Shown here piece by piece: positions 10,180 through 22,849 of a DNA stretch of 64,000 nucleotides. The notes beneath the pieces were generated by a model. That model searched no databases. It had not been told where the DNA came from and saw nothing but the letters and a program-made list of their open reading frames with translations. Position numbers and translations under genes: made by a program. Source of the DNA: Neelides folsomi (Eukaryota; Arthropoda; Collembola; Neelipleona; Neelidae); contig JAQGBZ010000235.1 of the NCBI GenBank assembly GCA_034687125.1, forward strand, positions 1 through 64,000. The letters run 5' to 3'. Positions within the stretch are counted from its first letter, which is position 1. Every line of letters starts with the position of its first letter.

Positions 10180-13100
10180 ATAATAGCACAATAGTTTTAT
10201 CCATTTGTGAGTCTTTTATTGTTCCGATAATTAAAATTCACTTTAACTCTAAATATTCACAATGTCACAATATTTATTTAATACACACAAGTATCAGTTT
10301 ATCAAATATCGACACATTCCCAAATGTACGAGGGAAGCCCGAGAGGGCCGAAACTTCTTTATCAAAGCTTTGTGTAAGGAGGGTGTGAGAGGGGAGCAAA
10401 TAATTATATGAAAACTTCAAAGATGATTAACTTAATAGTTTTGGAGATACTTTAATGAATGAGTGAACCGGGTGTAAGGGAGGAAAAGAGTATATATGAC
10501 CAAGAGCCAAGGACTAACTCTTTTCTTTTTCCACCGATATTTATAACCTATTTTCTATATTGTTCTGGGAATCCTTTTTCACTAATTGTAATGACCCGTG
10601 CATTCTTCATGGAATAATCTGCTGAGTAGTTTCCGCTCTTAGGACTCATCCCGCTGATCCTCGCGAGTTGTGTGTTTATTAACCCCAAATTCTATCGTGT
10701 AAGTTGCTGCGTCCAGCAACTATCTCATTACATATTATACACTTCCGTGCCCATTTACTTAGGATTGTCAGATGACAGTGCTCTCATGAATGCATCTGAG
10801 AATGTGGATGACTACCCAAGGAGTGACATATGAATATATGTTATATTATGAATAAGTGTTATATATTTTGTACAATGCGGCAAATAATTCTTTAAATTAT
10901 TCATTAATTTAAGAGATTTGATATTTCCATGAAGTTGTTTAACTTTTAATTCTTAAATGATTATAATTATGACTGATAATGAATATTAATGCGCAAGAAA
11001 TTGACATTATTAAGTTATTTATTCATTTAATAATCATTAAAATCATAATGTGTAAAAATTATAATGAAGATACATAAATTATTTCTGTCCATATAGGCAA
11101 GGCAGGCTTCGGATTGATCAGTAAACTAATACAGAAACTAATACTACAGTACTAATCTGTAAATACAATTATCCTAAATCTCATTATAAAATGTTTAAAT
11201 AATTATTTTCTGGTTAATTGATGTAAGTTTTTAGGTCAATTAATTAAGTTTACCAGACCAATAAAAGATTATCGATGAACAATAACCATTTAAACAAACA
11301 AATAAAATATTTTCTATTTCTAAAAGATTAAGAAAATCATACAAAGAATAAATAGTAGAATATAATTAATGGCAATGGGTAAATTGAACAACAATAAGTA
11401 AATTAATTATAAATTAATAATTAGCAATATACAGCAATAGAAAAGTTTAAATATTAAAAATTAAAGCTGAATTAAGTCAATAATTATAGAATTAATAATA
11501 TTAAGTACAAAGAACGTCATTAAATTAAACATTAATTAAATAAAAGCCACAATGTTTAGAGATGCTGTGTCACAGTGAAGGTACTTTAGTTTTTAAAACG
11601 AGAACCATTTTAAATATTTTTCTCCAGTCATTTCCACAAAGGTCATTTCAGTTCAAATTAGCGAAAAACTTTACATTAAACATTTAAGGTATTTAAGCTC
11701 TGGTCATTCTAAAAACTTGGTTCGAATTTTCTAATTTTAAAAATTCTCACCATCGAACCAATCAGAATTTACATTAGTTATAACTTAAAATTTTGTTAAC
11801 TCAAATAACTATTAATTTGTGCTTTAATTGCTACAAATTATATTCTTAATGGTTTAAATTCGTTAATCACACATTTCAATCAAATGTAAATGTAAAGCTA
11901 GTCAATATTCTAATTAATTTTTTAAAATAAATACCGTATACCTTTAATACAATTAATACATTATCTAATTTGACTTTAGTACGAGAGCAATAACTCTTTA
12001 AACATTTAGTATATTTTAATACTCTATTTAACAATATTTATCTACCTAAGTACATTATGTTATTTAGCAATTATAAATTAATGGCTAATTTTTAAATAAT
12101 ATAATTTAACCAACAATTATTATATAGATTAATTAGTTATATTTAATATTAATATTGTAGTCTAATTACTAACTATCCATTTGTTTAAGTACCATATTTA
12201 AGTATATTCTTTAATGTTAAAATTATTCAATAGAATGCGTCAAGTCTAATTTTATGATTCTTGTGAGATAATGAACATTTTCGGTTTTGAGGGATCGCGA
12301 AAAACTTTTTTGAAAATTCAGTTTAAGAATTTCTATTTAACCTCAAATTTCTCCTCGTGTGACTCAATGCATAAATGCATAGAACTCACCATTTTCTTAT
12401 TTTCACACAAAAGTGAATAAAGAAACACTTACATTTAATTTAAAGAACATAAAACAATACTTATATTAATAATATGTAGTTTATAATAAATATGTAGTAA
12501 TACATATATTCATATAGCTATTATATTTTAACTAAATAATTGTTATTTTTATAATACTAATATTAAATATAAGGTAAAGTTAAAGTATATCATTTGATCA
12601 ATAGTTTACACACGAGACGTATAGTTAATTAGCTTTAATATGTTTGATGATTTTTACAATTGGTAGTTTTAATGGAGCATTTACTTCTTTATTTTAATAG
12701 GCTATTTAAGTACATCTAAACCTATACTTGGTTGATTAGGTATAAGTGATCTACTATATTAGCTAGTTTCAGGATTAATATTAATTTAACTGTCTTTTTC
12801 CCAATTCATGACATCCAAATTGATACGTTTGTCGCGGGGCGGTTGAAGAGTTAAATGCTTAATTGTTAGTCATTTAGTCAATAAATAAATTGATCTCGTT
12901 GTCAGCTGAAATTCTCCAAACTTTTAAATAGTTCAACCATAATTAAAATATCATACATATAAAATAAATCACTCATAGCCATAATTAAGATTTAACATCA
13001 TCAATATTTAACAATAAGCTTCATTTATCTCATTTAAAATATTTTTTGATATTTTATATTCAAAATCCAATTAAAATTTCAAATCCCAACTAAATCCAGC

Positions 13101-13360
13101 GACAAAATCTTCAAACAAAATCTTCTTCTTAGCGCAATTAACTTAATAATTTTATAATTATCAATATCATCAGCTAATTAATTAACATTTACTAAAATTT
13201 ACCTATTAACCATTAATTAAAGATCAATGATATATTAATTAAATTAAGTTAAACTCCTATTTAATTAATATCCAATTAATTGGTAAATTTACAATTAATT
13301 GGTTAATTCACAATCAATTGGTTAATTAATTGGTTAATTTTAATGAAATTGATTGCATCT
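10180..13360. other. Gene-free AT-rich region downstream of metro
   Basis: About 3.2 kb of AT-rich DNA with no open frame of note. A less AT-rich patch at about 10320-10830 contains words such as GAAGCCCGAGAGGGCCGAAA and TCCTCGCGAGTTGTG. It may be a decayed repeat, but I found no partner in the window. A short GC patch near 12828 (GTCGCGGGGCGG) is isolated. Confidence 0.4.
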
Positions 13361-16300
13361 CTATTGAACCCAAGTGGCAGGGACCCAAAGAGGTTCGTTG
13401 TCCACTTTCTTGATGATTTTGAGAAGTCGTTCGAACGCTTTTGGAAGTTCGTCGTTGACGAGAATTTCATCAAAGAGATGTCCATACAAATATTCAATCC
13501 GTTCAGAGCTTTTGAGAATCTCGTGAAACTCCTCGTCCTAAACACAAACAAACAAAGTCAAACCACGGCAAAATTCAAATCCAAGAGTGGTAAAAAACAG
13601 ATTTTAAATACGTGGAAATGAGTGCGCATCGACCGAATTTTAGGGAAAAGTTACGTTGAAAGTTAGAATTAATTAATTAGTGTGTGAATTTGGGTTTTCA
13701 TTTAAAACTTTCGTTCAACTCTTCTCAACTCTCTTAGTTTTTTTATTAGCTCAACAATTAAGAGATTAATTAGCGGAAAAGGGGTGAGCTTAAAGCTCGC
13801 GAATATACATTTATATTTTTTAACAAATAACCAAATACTCCAGCTCAATTCAATCCCAAAATATTTAATTTTAACGTAACATTAAACATCCAAAACAAAA
13901 CAAACATTCAAATAACCCATAATATATTCAATAATCCCACTCAATATTTAACATAAAAAAACGCATATAAAGATACACCATTTAATATCCAATTGTAGCT
14001 AATTTTTGTATCATTAGTACAATGCGATAATCCACAAAGAAACATTTATACATTAATTGAGAAAGAATATGATAGCAATAGAGTAAAATAGTTAGTAATT
14101 ATGATCATCATCATAATAATTATTAAAAATATAAAATAGCTAAATAAATTACATAAAAAACAAACTAATAAATTAAACAAATTCTTATAAATGATTTAAA
14201 ATAAAATTTTTAAACAAATCAAAATTCCCGCATTCGCTTAATTCAAATATTTAAAAGGGTAGTATTTAAATTGCTGATAAAATATTCACATTTAAAATAT
14301 ATTTATTTAGAACAGTATTTGACCAGAAAAGGGATAGATATTTAGAAGAATAGAATTGAAAAGAATAGAAGAATAGAATTTTAGATAGAATAGGAAGCGT
14401 CACAAGAATAATTTTAATTAGTACATAAAATAAATAAATCTTTAGTGATTGGTAAGGGAGAGACTAAAAAAAGCGAAACGAGAGAATTGAGGAGAGGGGT
14501 TTGAAAAGGGGGAACGTACGTTGAAAGCGCGGGAGTTGGTCTCATCAAAGGTAGACTTGGCGAAAGCCTTATGCCGCGAGCACTTGAGTACCTCGAACGG
14601 CGGCGGCTTCACGTACACGATGTACGGCTTGAACTCCGCCGTCCGGAGCATCTTCAGAGCTTGAGAGTGAGGATTGAGAACTGCACAAAGACCGGACTGC
14701 ACGATGCTCCGCACATTCTCGCTGCTCGTCCCGTACAAATTACCCTTGTACTCCCCGAACTCGATAAACTTCCCACCGGCGATCTCTTCCTCCATACGTT
14801 CACGACTCACAAAGTGATACTCCTTACCCTTAACCTCACCCGCCCTCGGAGGTCGACTCGTGTCTAAAATTTTAAAAAAATTCGCAGATTTTAGTTAAAT
14901 ATCGTAGTTTTTAGTAAAATTGCAGTTTTTTGGAAAATCGCAGTTTTTAGCAAAATCGCAGCTTTTAGCAATATTTAGTTTTTTATATAATTTTTAAATG
15001 GCACCTTATTTCAGTATTATTGTAGTAATTGAAATTATATTAGCTTTTGTATAATTGTGAATTTAAATAGATAGAATAAAATTAATTTAGAAATTGTATA
15101 ATATTTAGCCGCGTATGCCCTTAGGGTTCCATTGCAGTATCAATAGTGTAAGGAATTGAAAAAAACTTACATGGAATTGTTGTTTTGTACTTGGTGGGGT
15201 CGAGGTCAAGAATCCTCCTTTTGAGTTCATTTCGGCCGACGCCTGGTGGGCCGATGAGGACGATTGGGCGGTAGAAATTGGGTCGAGGGTAGAGTTTGGA
15301 AACTTCCTCGTAGGTCGCAACTTCGTCCCGATCATAATCCTCGTTCTCTGCCAATTCATATGCCACTTTTTTAGCGCCCATCGACCCGCACCCGCCGTCC
15401 CCACAACCCCCATTCACCCCTAACGCACACAAAATTAAAATCATTTCCAACTCTCACACTTTAGCTTGCCCTTTTTCTTAAATTATAAACCGCTAAAAGT
15501 CCAGCTACAAATCCATCATCGTTTCAGTATTGATCTCACAGAAAAACGATTTATCAAGATTTAAAGTTTCACAAGTTAAAGATAAGTGCGAAAACATGTA
15601 AAAGAAACACACACGCACACGCACGATTTAGTACACACATAAGCATACCTATCTTAAATTATTGATAAATAATTTATCTAAATTTTCATTTAATCCATAT
15701 AAGGAATAAAAAATTAAATATTTAAAGCCAGTACTTATAGGTATATTAATATTTATAATGCTATATGTAATCGTATTAAGTTTAATCCAAATGTGTTAAC
15801 ATTTGACCAAAAGTTAAAAGCATTTGAAAGGATTTTCTGAGAAATGGAACGGCCAAGATGTGAAGCAATAAAAAATATAAATTGAAGCAATTGTGAGTTT
15901 TGTGAGAGGAAATCAATAGGAAGGATATTGATGTCAGGAGTCAAATGTTAAATAATAAAAAGAAAGATGAAAAACGTAAGAAGATGAAATTTGATATGAA
16001 CGTGAAAGATCCTTATTATTATTGGAAGCACAAAAGAGAGATCGTATAAAAACGTTCTCAAATGATGTCTTCATACATCACAGAAAACCATTTTAGAATC
16101 CCAATTTCTTGAAAAATCCATTTAAACACGGATTTTACTTTTTCTTTCTTATTTGTATGATTCTTTTAAACCGTGCAAAAACTTACTTACATATTACATT
16201 TAGTTGAAAAATTGTTAAATTCACATACAAATTGATGTAGGTATGTAATGCATGTAATTATAGTTAAGACAATAGTATGTACTTGACTCAAGTTTGAATT

Positions 16301-19300
16301 TAATATTATTTAAATATTTCCAAGAATTAAAGGTTTAATGACTTTAACCAGAACTTGAGAGAATTTGTCATTTTACTCATTTAATCATTGAGCCATTGTG
16401 GAAACACTTTAATTTTAATAGCCGATGTTTATATAACTTAGAGTCTAATCTTAAACTGAATTTAAATAGATAAAAATAACCAAAAATGAGTAAAATAATA
16501 ACAATTATTAAAATTTAATGTGAATTCTGAATTTAGTTAAATTTAACTTTGAAATAATTTTTTCTTAAGGTAATTTGTTCATATTTTTCATTTTTTTAGA
16601 ATTCTTACCAATCATATTACTTCCAATTATAATGGAAATTGGATGCGCTGAATTAGAAAATGTAAATCGTCGGGTTCGAAATTGTATGTAAAATAAAATT
16701 CAATCCAATACAATTAAGGTTAAAATTTAAATATAATTATGCTAAAATTAATATTTACAATTTTTAAACTACATTTACAAAATCCATTATAAAAAATGTT
16801 AATTTTTAAATTTCTTAATCTTACAATTGTTAATCTTTTGCTCATATAGTTAATGCATTCACCAGCATGTGTAATTGTGGTGAATCTGGAGACATTTGTG
16901 GAACAAGAGCGGATTCTGACAGCGAAATTTTAACTGGAGAATGTGCCGAAGACACAAAAAGTTACGTCTACACTTGTGAGGAAAAAGGATCGAGAGCATT
17001 CGCAGTTTACTGTAAAAATGATTGTCGAGAAGAACCATTAAACGACGATGGGAAATTCCAAGATGCTTGTAATGTAGATTAAAAATTAAAAAATATCTCC
17101 ACAATAAAATATAATTTTTATAAAATTCAATTGAAAATTTCGAATTAAAAATTATTCCTAGTTCATAAAATAAAAACTCATTAACTCATTGACATTTAGC
17201 TACATATTGGGAGTAAATTCAATAATCATAAAATCATATTAATTATGAAAAATTAAGTTCATGTTAATTGTATTTAAAATCATATTTAAAAATTAACACG
17301 TAGGATAAATTGAAATCATGTGATGGCTAATTTAGTAATTCTAAGAATTAAAGTTCAATGAATTCAAAGAGTAAAATATTGATAAAATGGATAAATAAAA
17401 CAAATACAGGATTACAGGTTACATGTATAACAAATAATTATATTAATCAAAAATTATAATTTGATTAATTGTTGATTTATTCAAAATAATAATTTATTTA
17501 AATTGATAAATTTTAAAATTTAATCTCCTTATAATTTTCCTTGCGATCATACCAATATTTTGCCAAACTAAGGAAGAGATCGCACAACTTAAAAAATTTA
17601 ATAGAAAACAGTACGCATGGGATATGGATCTAAATCCTTCTGCGAAGCGACAATGTAAGCCCAAACATGAACCCAGACCAAATATTTTCCTCATTTATTA
17701 CCAAATATTATATAAGCTTAATTATTCGTTAAAGACGTTCTCATACATAATATTAAATTTATAGATAATCCTTCTGATAGTATTTGCTATTGCATAATGA
17801 CTGGTGACTGCCCTGAGGGAGATTTGGCAAATCATTATCGTTTCGAATGTAAAAGTAAAGATTCGATTATTGGATGGCCTACAAACTGCCCAAATGGTTG
17901 TCATCAAGAACCAATAAACGATGCGGGTGAAATGAAATACAGTGATTTGTGCAATTAAAATTAATAATATTTATATGTAAGAATTAAATATCAATGAATT
18001 TTAAAACTAATAATATTAATATTGCTAATAAAAGCTTAATAAACCCATTTTAAAGTTAAATATAAATAAGCATTTAAGAAAAGTCTTTGTACTTATTTTG
18101 CTACTTGCAAAGATTGCGAATTAAAAGTGTGAAAATTAAAGCTGCGAAGAATTTTTAACTGCGGGAAAGAAGCGTTAAATAATTAAGCAGAAAAAAGATT
18201 AAAATTTAAGGTGTTTTGAAGGGAGTTGGAAAGATGTGAATAATTAAAAATTTTTTACCTTCAGCATCCGCATCCTTCGTTCGTGCCATGAGAGTTCGTC
18301 GTTCTTGAAGGGATCGACTTGGGATTAAACCCGCTCTCATCGTTTTATCTCCCTCTCGTCTCGCTTGCCACCTGAAATATTCACAAATTGGTTGCCATCT
18401 TTATTCAACGTTTCATTTTATCCTCTTCATCTTGTCTATTTTAAGGTAATGTAAAAAAAAACACCATCTTTACGTTTTTACCTTAAATCTTATTTTTTGG
18501 GATTCTAAACTTTATATAAACATATTGAAAAATCTCATTTTAATTAAATGTATTGAGATGTGTAATACTTGTATGAAAATTGTGGGAAATTAAAACGGTT
18601 TTTCTTGTATGAAAATTGAGGGAAATTAAGAGTTTTTCTTGTTTGAAAATTAAGGGAAATGAAAGGGTTTTTTAGTTTTGATAACAAATGCTATTTTACT
18701 TAATGTTAGTTAGAGTTAATTATATTTGAATTTAACGTTTAATATTTAATTCATTTACCAGTAAATATCATCTTGTGATACAATGTGCAAAACTGTTCCT
18801 TTCTTGAAATCAAGCCCAGCTTCCTTACAAGGAATATGAGGATCATCTTTGGGATGAAAATCGAACAAACACCGAACCCGAACTTTGCTCTCCCGCTAGT
18901 AATTAGTAATTAATCATAAATTAATAAAAGCATTAGTAAATTCGTAACATCAACTATTAACCAAATACAAATCTTAATCAATCAAAAATAAACTGTAATT
19001 ACAAATTACGTAGCTACCTATACAAATTAACTACAAATATCTAATAAATCATAAAATGTTAGTAAAATTAAAAAAGAGAAAGAAATTAATAAGTTCACTA
19101 GTTAACTAAGAAGTTTAACTAACTATATAAAAACATACATACTAATACTAATACACAAAATAAGCAAAAATAAGCAATGAAACAAATTAGCAAAAAATAA
19201 ATAATCGGTGAAAATTCCAACAGTTGAATTTTATTTAACAAAATTTCAATTAAATTATACAAACAAAACAAAATATGAAAAATGATGAACAAACATGCAA

Positions 19301-21763
19301 ACATGACATGAACAGAAAATAATAAAAAATGAGTAAAATTGATTAAAATCGTATTTGATAATTTTTATACTTTTTGCCGTCCAGAGTCGGCTGGAACAAG
19401 TTTGAAGGTGATGGTTCCTTCAGACGCTTTGAGAATGTTCAGAACATCGTCGGGTGATTTCCCCTCCACTGACAACCCATTGACCTCCACAACTTCGTCC
19501 CCTGGATAAATGAGACCTGACCGGTCGGCTGCTCCGCCGTGCATTACACGGGCAATTGTGATCTTTCCGCTCTCTTCGTCCTTTTTGATCGTTGCTCCCT
19601 AAGCAAATAAAATATTTTAGTTTAAAACGCTCAACTTCAATTGTAAATCATGTTAACGCATTAATTGAACCACACACAAGACAATTAACATTTAACACTC
19701 TTGGGTTAAAAACACTAATTTAAAACACTAGTTAAAAACACTATTTAATAACACTATTTTAAAACACTAATTAAAAATATTAATTAAAACACAAAATCAT
19801 CCAAAAATTAATACAATTAAGTCATACCAAATCTTAATTAAGTCAGAACTCATTAACTTATAAACCAACAATCAAAATGCCTTAAAAATAAATTAACTTT
19901 AACTTATATAACTATTTATCCAATTTTACGCATAAAGATGAAATTTAACTAACTACAATCCAAAGTAGTGCAAAGAGCAATTAAGCTCAAAGGGTTTAGT
20001 TATTAGACAAAATGTATTGAATTGACTACAATTATAATTTAAAAGTAAATTTTCATGCAGAATGTTTAATTAAAAAACTACGTTACAAAAATCAAATTAA
20101 ATATTTAAAGAATAGATTAAATATTTAAGAAATGGACTAAATATTTAAGGAATGGATTAAATAGATAAAAAATTGATCCATTGACAGGATCAATTGTTAT
20201 GATAGAATTTAGACGAAAGTGTAAAAGATGAAACCAACAATAAAAAAGCAATATATTGAGAGTGAATTGAAGCAGAGAGAAGCGTTAAGCCTTACCACGA
20301 TCGGCTCAGCTGTTTTCGCCCCATCCTAAAGATTCCCAAAAGAAGAAAAGCTTTTTTAATAACAAGGTGAAAATTGAAAAAGAGAAGATTTGAACATCCC
20401 AATTTACACAAAGCACATTTGGTACATTCAGTTTGCACATCAACTCCAAACTCGACCTTTTTCATCGTTAAGTCATTTGACCCATTGACCCTTGATCCCA
20501 TAATAGTCAAAAGACACAGAATTTAAATACAATTTAACTATAATTTAAACTAAGAAAGTTTAAAGTAAGGAGCAGAAGATAAATATTTGAAATATATGAA
20601 TAGTTTGAAGAGAAAGAGAAATGACCAAGTCTTTGGGTCTTTGAAGTATAAAGTTGAATATAATTAAAAATAAATTTATAATTAAAATAAAATCTTGTAA
20701 AATATAACAGGTGAAGAAGAACTTCTGGGGATTAAATTATTATGTATTTATATTTTACCAAGGTTATTAATTACAGTGATTAAAGTTCAATTTAACACAG
20801 TTTACATTTAGAAATTAAATTGATGAATTGACATTAGAATAGAATGTTTGATTTTTAATTAAATTAGGATAATTAAATAAGTTTATTAAATAGGATAATT
20901 TTAGTAATAGATTTATTAATTTCCTTACAAGTGGCTCGTTGGATTTTACGAGCTGAACAATTTTGATGGTTTCTTCCTGATCGTCCGGGTCCGGGTATTC
21001 GGACGGGAGAAGTTCGGGAAGTTTGGGCAAATAGTCCTTCTGAGCGACGATGTCGTGGGAGTAAAAGAGCCCTTGGATGTGCGGGCTTTGGAGGAGGTCG
21101 AACAGATCGGTCGCATCGGGATTTTCGTCCGTTGCGTGTGGCCCAAGGAGATCCAAAACATCTTCGGAGACCTCGACCGAGTTTGAGAGCAGCGGATGAA
21201 ATCTCTCGTCCTTTTCCAAAATGGTGTTGTGGACGCGGACGAGGGCGTGGAGCTCTCGAGATTGAAGCAAATCACTCAAAAAACCGATTTCCTCATCGCA
21301 CCCTGACGGAAGGGTCGGTCGGGATTCTTCCAATGTCACCAGTAATTTTGAAAGCGCTAAAAATTAAAATCATTAAAATTAAAATTTAAACCGCAAATGC
21401 ATTTAATATTCAAAACATTAACACCGATTAAAACTAAATACCAATGCAGTTGTAAATACAACACTAATACAGAATATATTTAACCATTTAACTGTATTGT
21501 ATATTTAATTAATTGCAATATTCAAATTATTCACTTAATTAGAAAAATTATTAACGGAAAAACTATTAAATATTTAAATATAAAAGTATTGATGACTGTG
21601 CGATCCAATGGGAGAAAAGAATTGATTTTAATCATAATTAATTAAAGGAGCCGAGCGGGAGATTCAAAGTTAAAATGGAATTAAATAATTTAAAGTTGTT
21701 TAGCGGATGAGTGAGTTTGTTGAAAAGGGTTTGACCTGGGTCCCAGCGCCCGGTGTCCAACAT
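13361..21763 (-). CDS. metro: Metro/MPP7-like MAGUK scaffold (L27-PDZ-SH3-GK)
   Basis: Coding exons are 21763-21736, 21356-20929, (optional 20325-20296), 19598-19371, 18895-18759, 18371-18259, 15419-15171, 14863-14520 and 13537-13361. They give 567 aa, or 577 with the optional exon, and all phases agree; human MPP7 is about 576 aa. Exon 2 carries the paired L27 region ([20 protein letters not shown]). The PDZ has [11 protein letters not shown] and [20 protein letters not shown]. The SH3 spans [13 protein letters not shown] to [11 protein letters not shown]. The hook reads [14 protein letters not shown], and the GK P-loop is [15 protein letters not shown], ending [11 protein letters not shown]. 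MAGUKs of this type hold polarity and synaptic complexes at the membrane. MPP3/MPP7/Metro fits better than Stardust/PALS1 because of the PDZ sequence. The start is the first ATG in the frame of exon 1. Confidence 0.9.
14882..14972. repeat. Short tandem repeat of an ATCGCAGTTTTTAGCAAA-like unit
   Basis: Four to five imperfect copies of a roughly 18-20 bp unit (TCGCAGATTTTAGTTAA, TTGCAGTTTTTTGGAAAA, TCGCAGTTTTTAGCAAAA, TCGCAGCTTTTAGC). They lie in the metro intron just upstream, in gene direction, of the acceptor of the second GK exon. Confidence 0.7.
16600..17082 (+). CDS. Small secreted Cys-rich protein 1, nested in a metro intron
   Basis: Two exons are visible: 16600-16683 and 16850-17082, joined in phase 1. 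The first encodes a hydrophobic leader ending GCA ([16 protein letters not shown]), so cleavage before [11 protein letters not shown] is likely. The second encodes a domain with eight Cys: CNC, IC, EC, TC, YC, DC and AC contexts, with the motif [12 protein letters not shown] near the end. The exon with the initiator ATG was not found. The paralogue at 17502 shares the Cys pattern and the EP-ND-G motif. I do not recognise the family. A secreted, disulphide-stabilised peptide is likely; defence, inhibitor or structural roles are all possible. Confidence 0.65.
17502..17958 (+). CDS. Small secreted Cys-rich protein 2, paralogue of the gene 0.6 kb upstream
   Basis: Exons are about 17502-17654 and 17765-17958, again joined in phase 1. 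The leader ([17 protein letters not shown]) is hydrophobic and is followed by [15 protein letters not shown]. The second exon has seven Cys: ICYC, GDC, FEC, TNC, NGC and DLC contexts, with [11 protein letters not shown] matching the partner. The partner's Cys in TGEC is absent here. The leader frame is closed by a TAA near 17500, with no ATG or acceptor seen between, so the 5' end is either a missed exon or damaged. Sequence divergence is high, so the duplication is old. Confidence 0.55.
18570..18672. repeat. Three tandem copies of a roughly 34-bp unit in a metro intron
   Basis: The unit reads about TTGTATGAAAATTGAGGGAA plus a short purine and T-rich tail. Three imperfect copies lie in the intron between the two SH3 exons of metro. 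Confidence 0.75.
19690..19795. repeat. Tandem array of an AAAACACTAATT-like unit
   Basis: Six to seven imperfect copies of a 14-16 bp unit (GTTAAAAACACTAATTT, AAAACACTAGTTAAAAAC and variants) lie in the intron upstream of the PDZ exon of metro. Confidence 0.7.
20096..20166. repeat. Three tandem 20-22 bp units
   Basis: AAATATTTAAAGAATAGATT, AAATATTTAAGAAATGGACT and AAATATTTAAGGAATGGATT follow one another in the intron just downstream, in gene direction, of the optional PDZ microexon. Confidence 0.8.
20296..20325 (-). other. Candidate 30-nt alternative exon in the PDZ ligand-binding loop of metro
   Basis: On the minus strand a clean acceptor (TTCTTTAG) precedes 30 open bases encoding [10 protein letters not shown], followed by a strong donor (GTAAGG). 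It lies between the exon ending in SNEPL and the exon starting GATIKKDE, both in phase 0, so inclusion keeps the frame. Inclusion would replace the context of the carboxylate-binding loop, from EPL-GATI to EPIV-GATI. Expression is not known. Confidence 0.6.
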
Positions 21764-22849
21764 CCTAATCGTCGTGTCGTGTAAAGCCTTTTGGCACTCA
21801 ATGAGGGCGAGGTGAATTCCTAAGCCACGGGTGAGAACTGATTTCCCTGGTTCGGGTTCGGTTCGATTCCGGGGCTTCCGACGGGGAGAATTCGGTGAAT
21901 TCGGGGCGGTTGTTCATTCGAGTCGTCCGCAATTGACGTAAAACTGCCGCGACATCTCACAGTCCCTCACTCACACCCGAAGACTCCCACCCAACAAAAT
22001 CTCGCCCTGGGTCTTTTACAACCAGCGGGAAGAGGAAATTCGGTAATTTTAATTACAATTAAATCCATTTGATTTAAATCGTTAAGAAGAAAGTCCAATT
22101 AAGATTTGGGGATGTAAAGAGCCGGTGCTTAACCTTGCGATCGATTAACTTCCAATGCAAAATGTAAGTTTACTTTGATTATTGTCAATTAAATTGGATA
22201 GGAATTTAACTGGGTCATTTCAATGCAAATTATTAAATGACTCATTATTTTCGTCATTACATCATTATCTTCACGTGTTCAATGTTACATGGAAAGATAA
22301 ATCATTTCCTTTATTACCGCAAAATACAAAATTAGTGAAATTTCGATCAAGTCTTTCAAATTCCAATTTATTCCAACAAATCACTTAACTTAAGTTCACA
22401 GTATTAATCTCAAACCTCCACATTTATCACAATGAATAATTTTTTTAAGAAAATTAAAACTCAAGTAAAAATACACCTATAATAATTACATTAAATACCT
22501 TATAATAAATCAAAAAATTATCATTATTTTATTAACTTCTTAAAGTTAGTTCTTACTCATCGATTACTCATTTATTATATCAAACTAGCCAGCTTATTAG
22601 TTAATATTACGTTTACACATTTATTTAAATAAACTAACTAACTCCTTTAAAATATATTAATTTTCTTAAAATCTATAAACAATATATCAATCAATTAATA
22701 GTAAAAACAATTAACTTTTATACATTTGGCCATTTAATGTAAATATTAACTTATTAACAAATCAAATTACTTACATTTTAAATTAACAAATTAACAAACA
22801 TGCCTAATAATGAATGGTAAATTAATGATTATTTTATTTTCAGTTTAAA
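21764..22849. promoter_or_regulatory. Shared promoter interval between metro and the DnaJ-X gene
   Basis: The two genes point away from each other across about 1.1 kb. The metro side (21764-22030) is distinctly GC-richer than its surroundings and probably contains the metro leader and promoter. On the DnaJ side, CAAAAT|GTAAGTTT near 22160 looks like the donor of a non-coding first exon, spliced to the acceptor at 22843 just before the ATG. No TATA box was chosen with confidence. Confidence 0.5.

Larger units (their letters stand above)
15420..18258. other. Large metro intron hosting two Cys-rich genes
   Basis: This 2.8 kb intron separates the SH3 from the hook/GK exon. Apart from the two plus-strand Cys-rich genes at 16600-17082 and 17502-17958 it is AT-rich, with a short CACACACGCACACGCAC run near 15607-15624. 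Confidence 0.7.
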
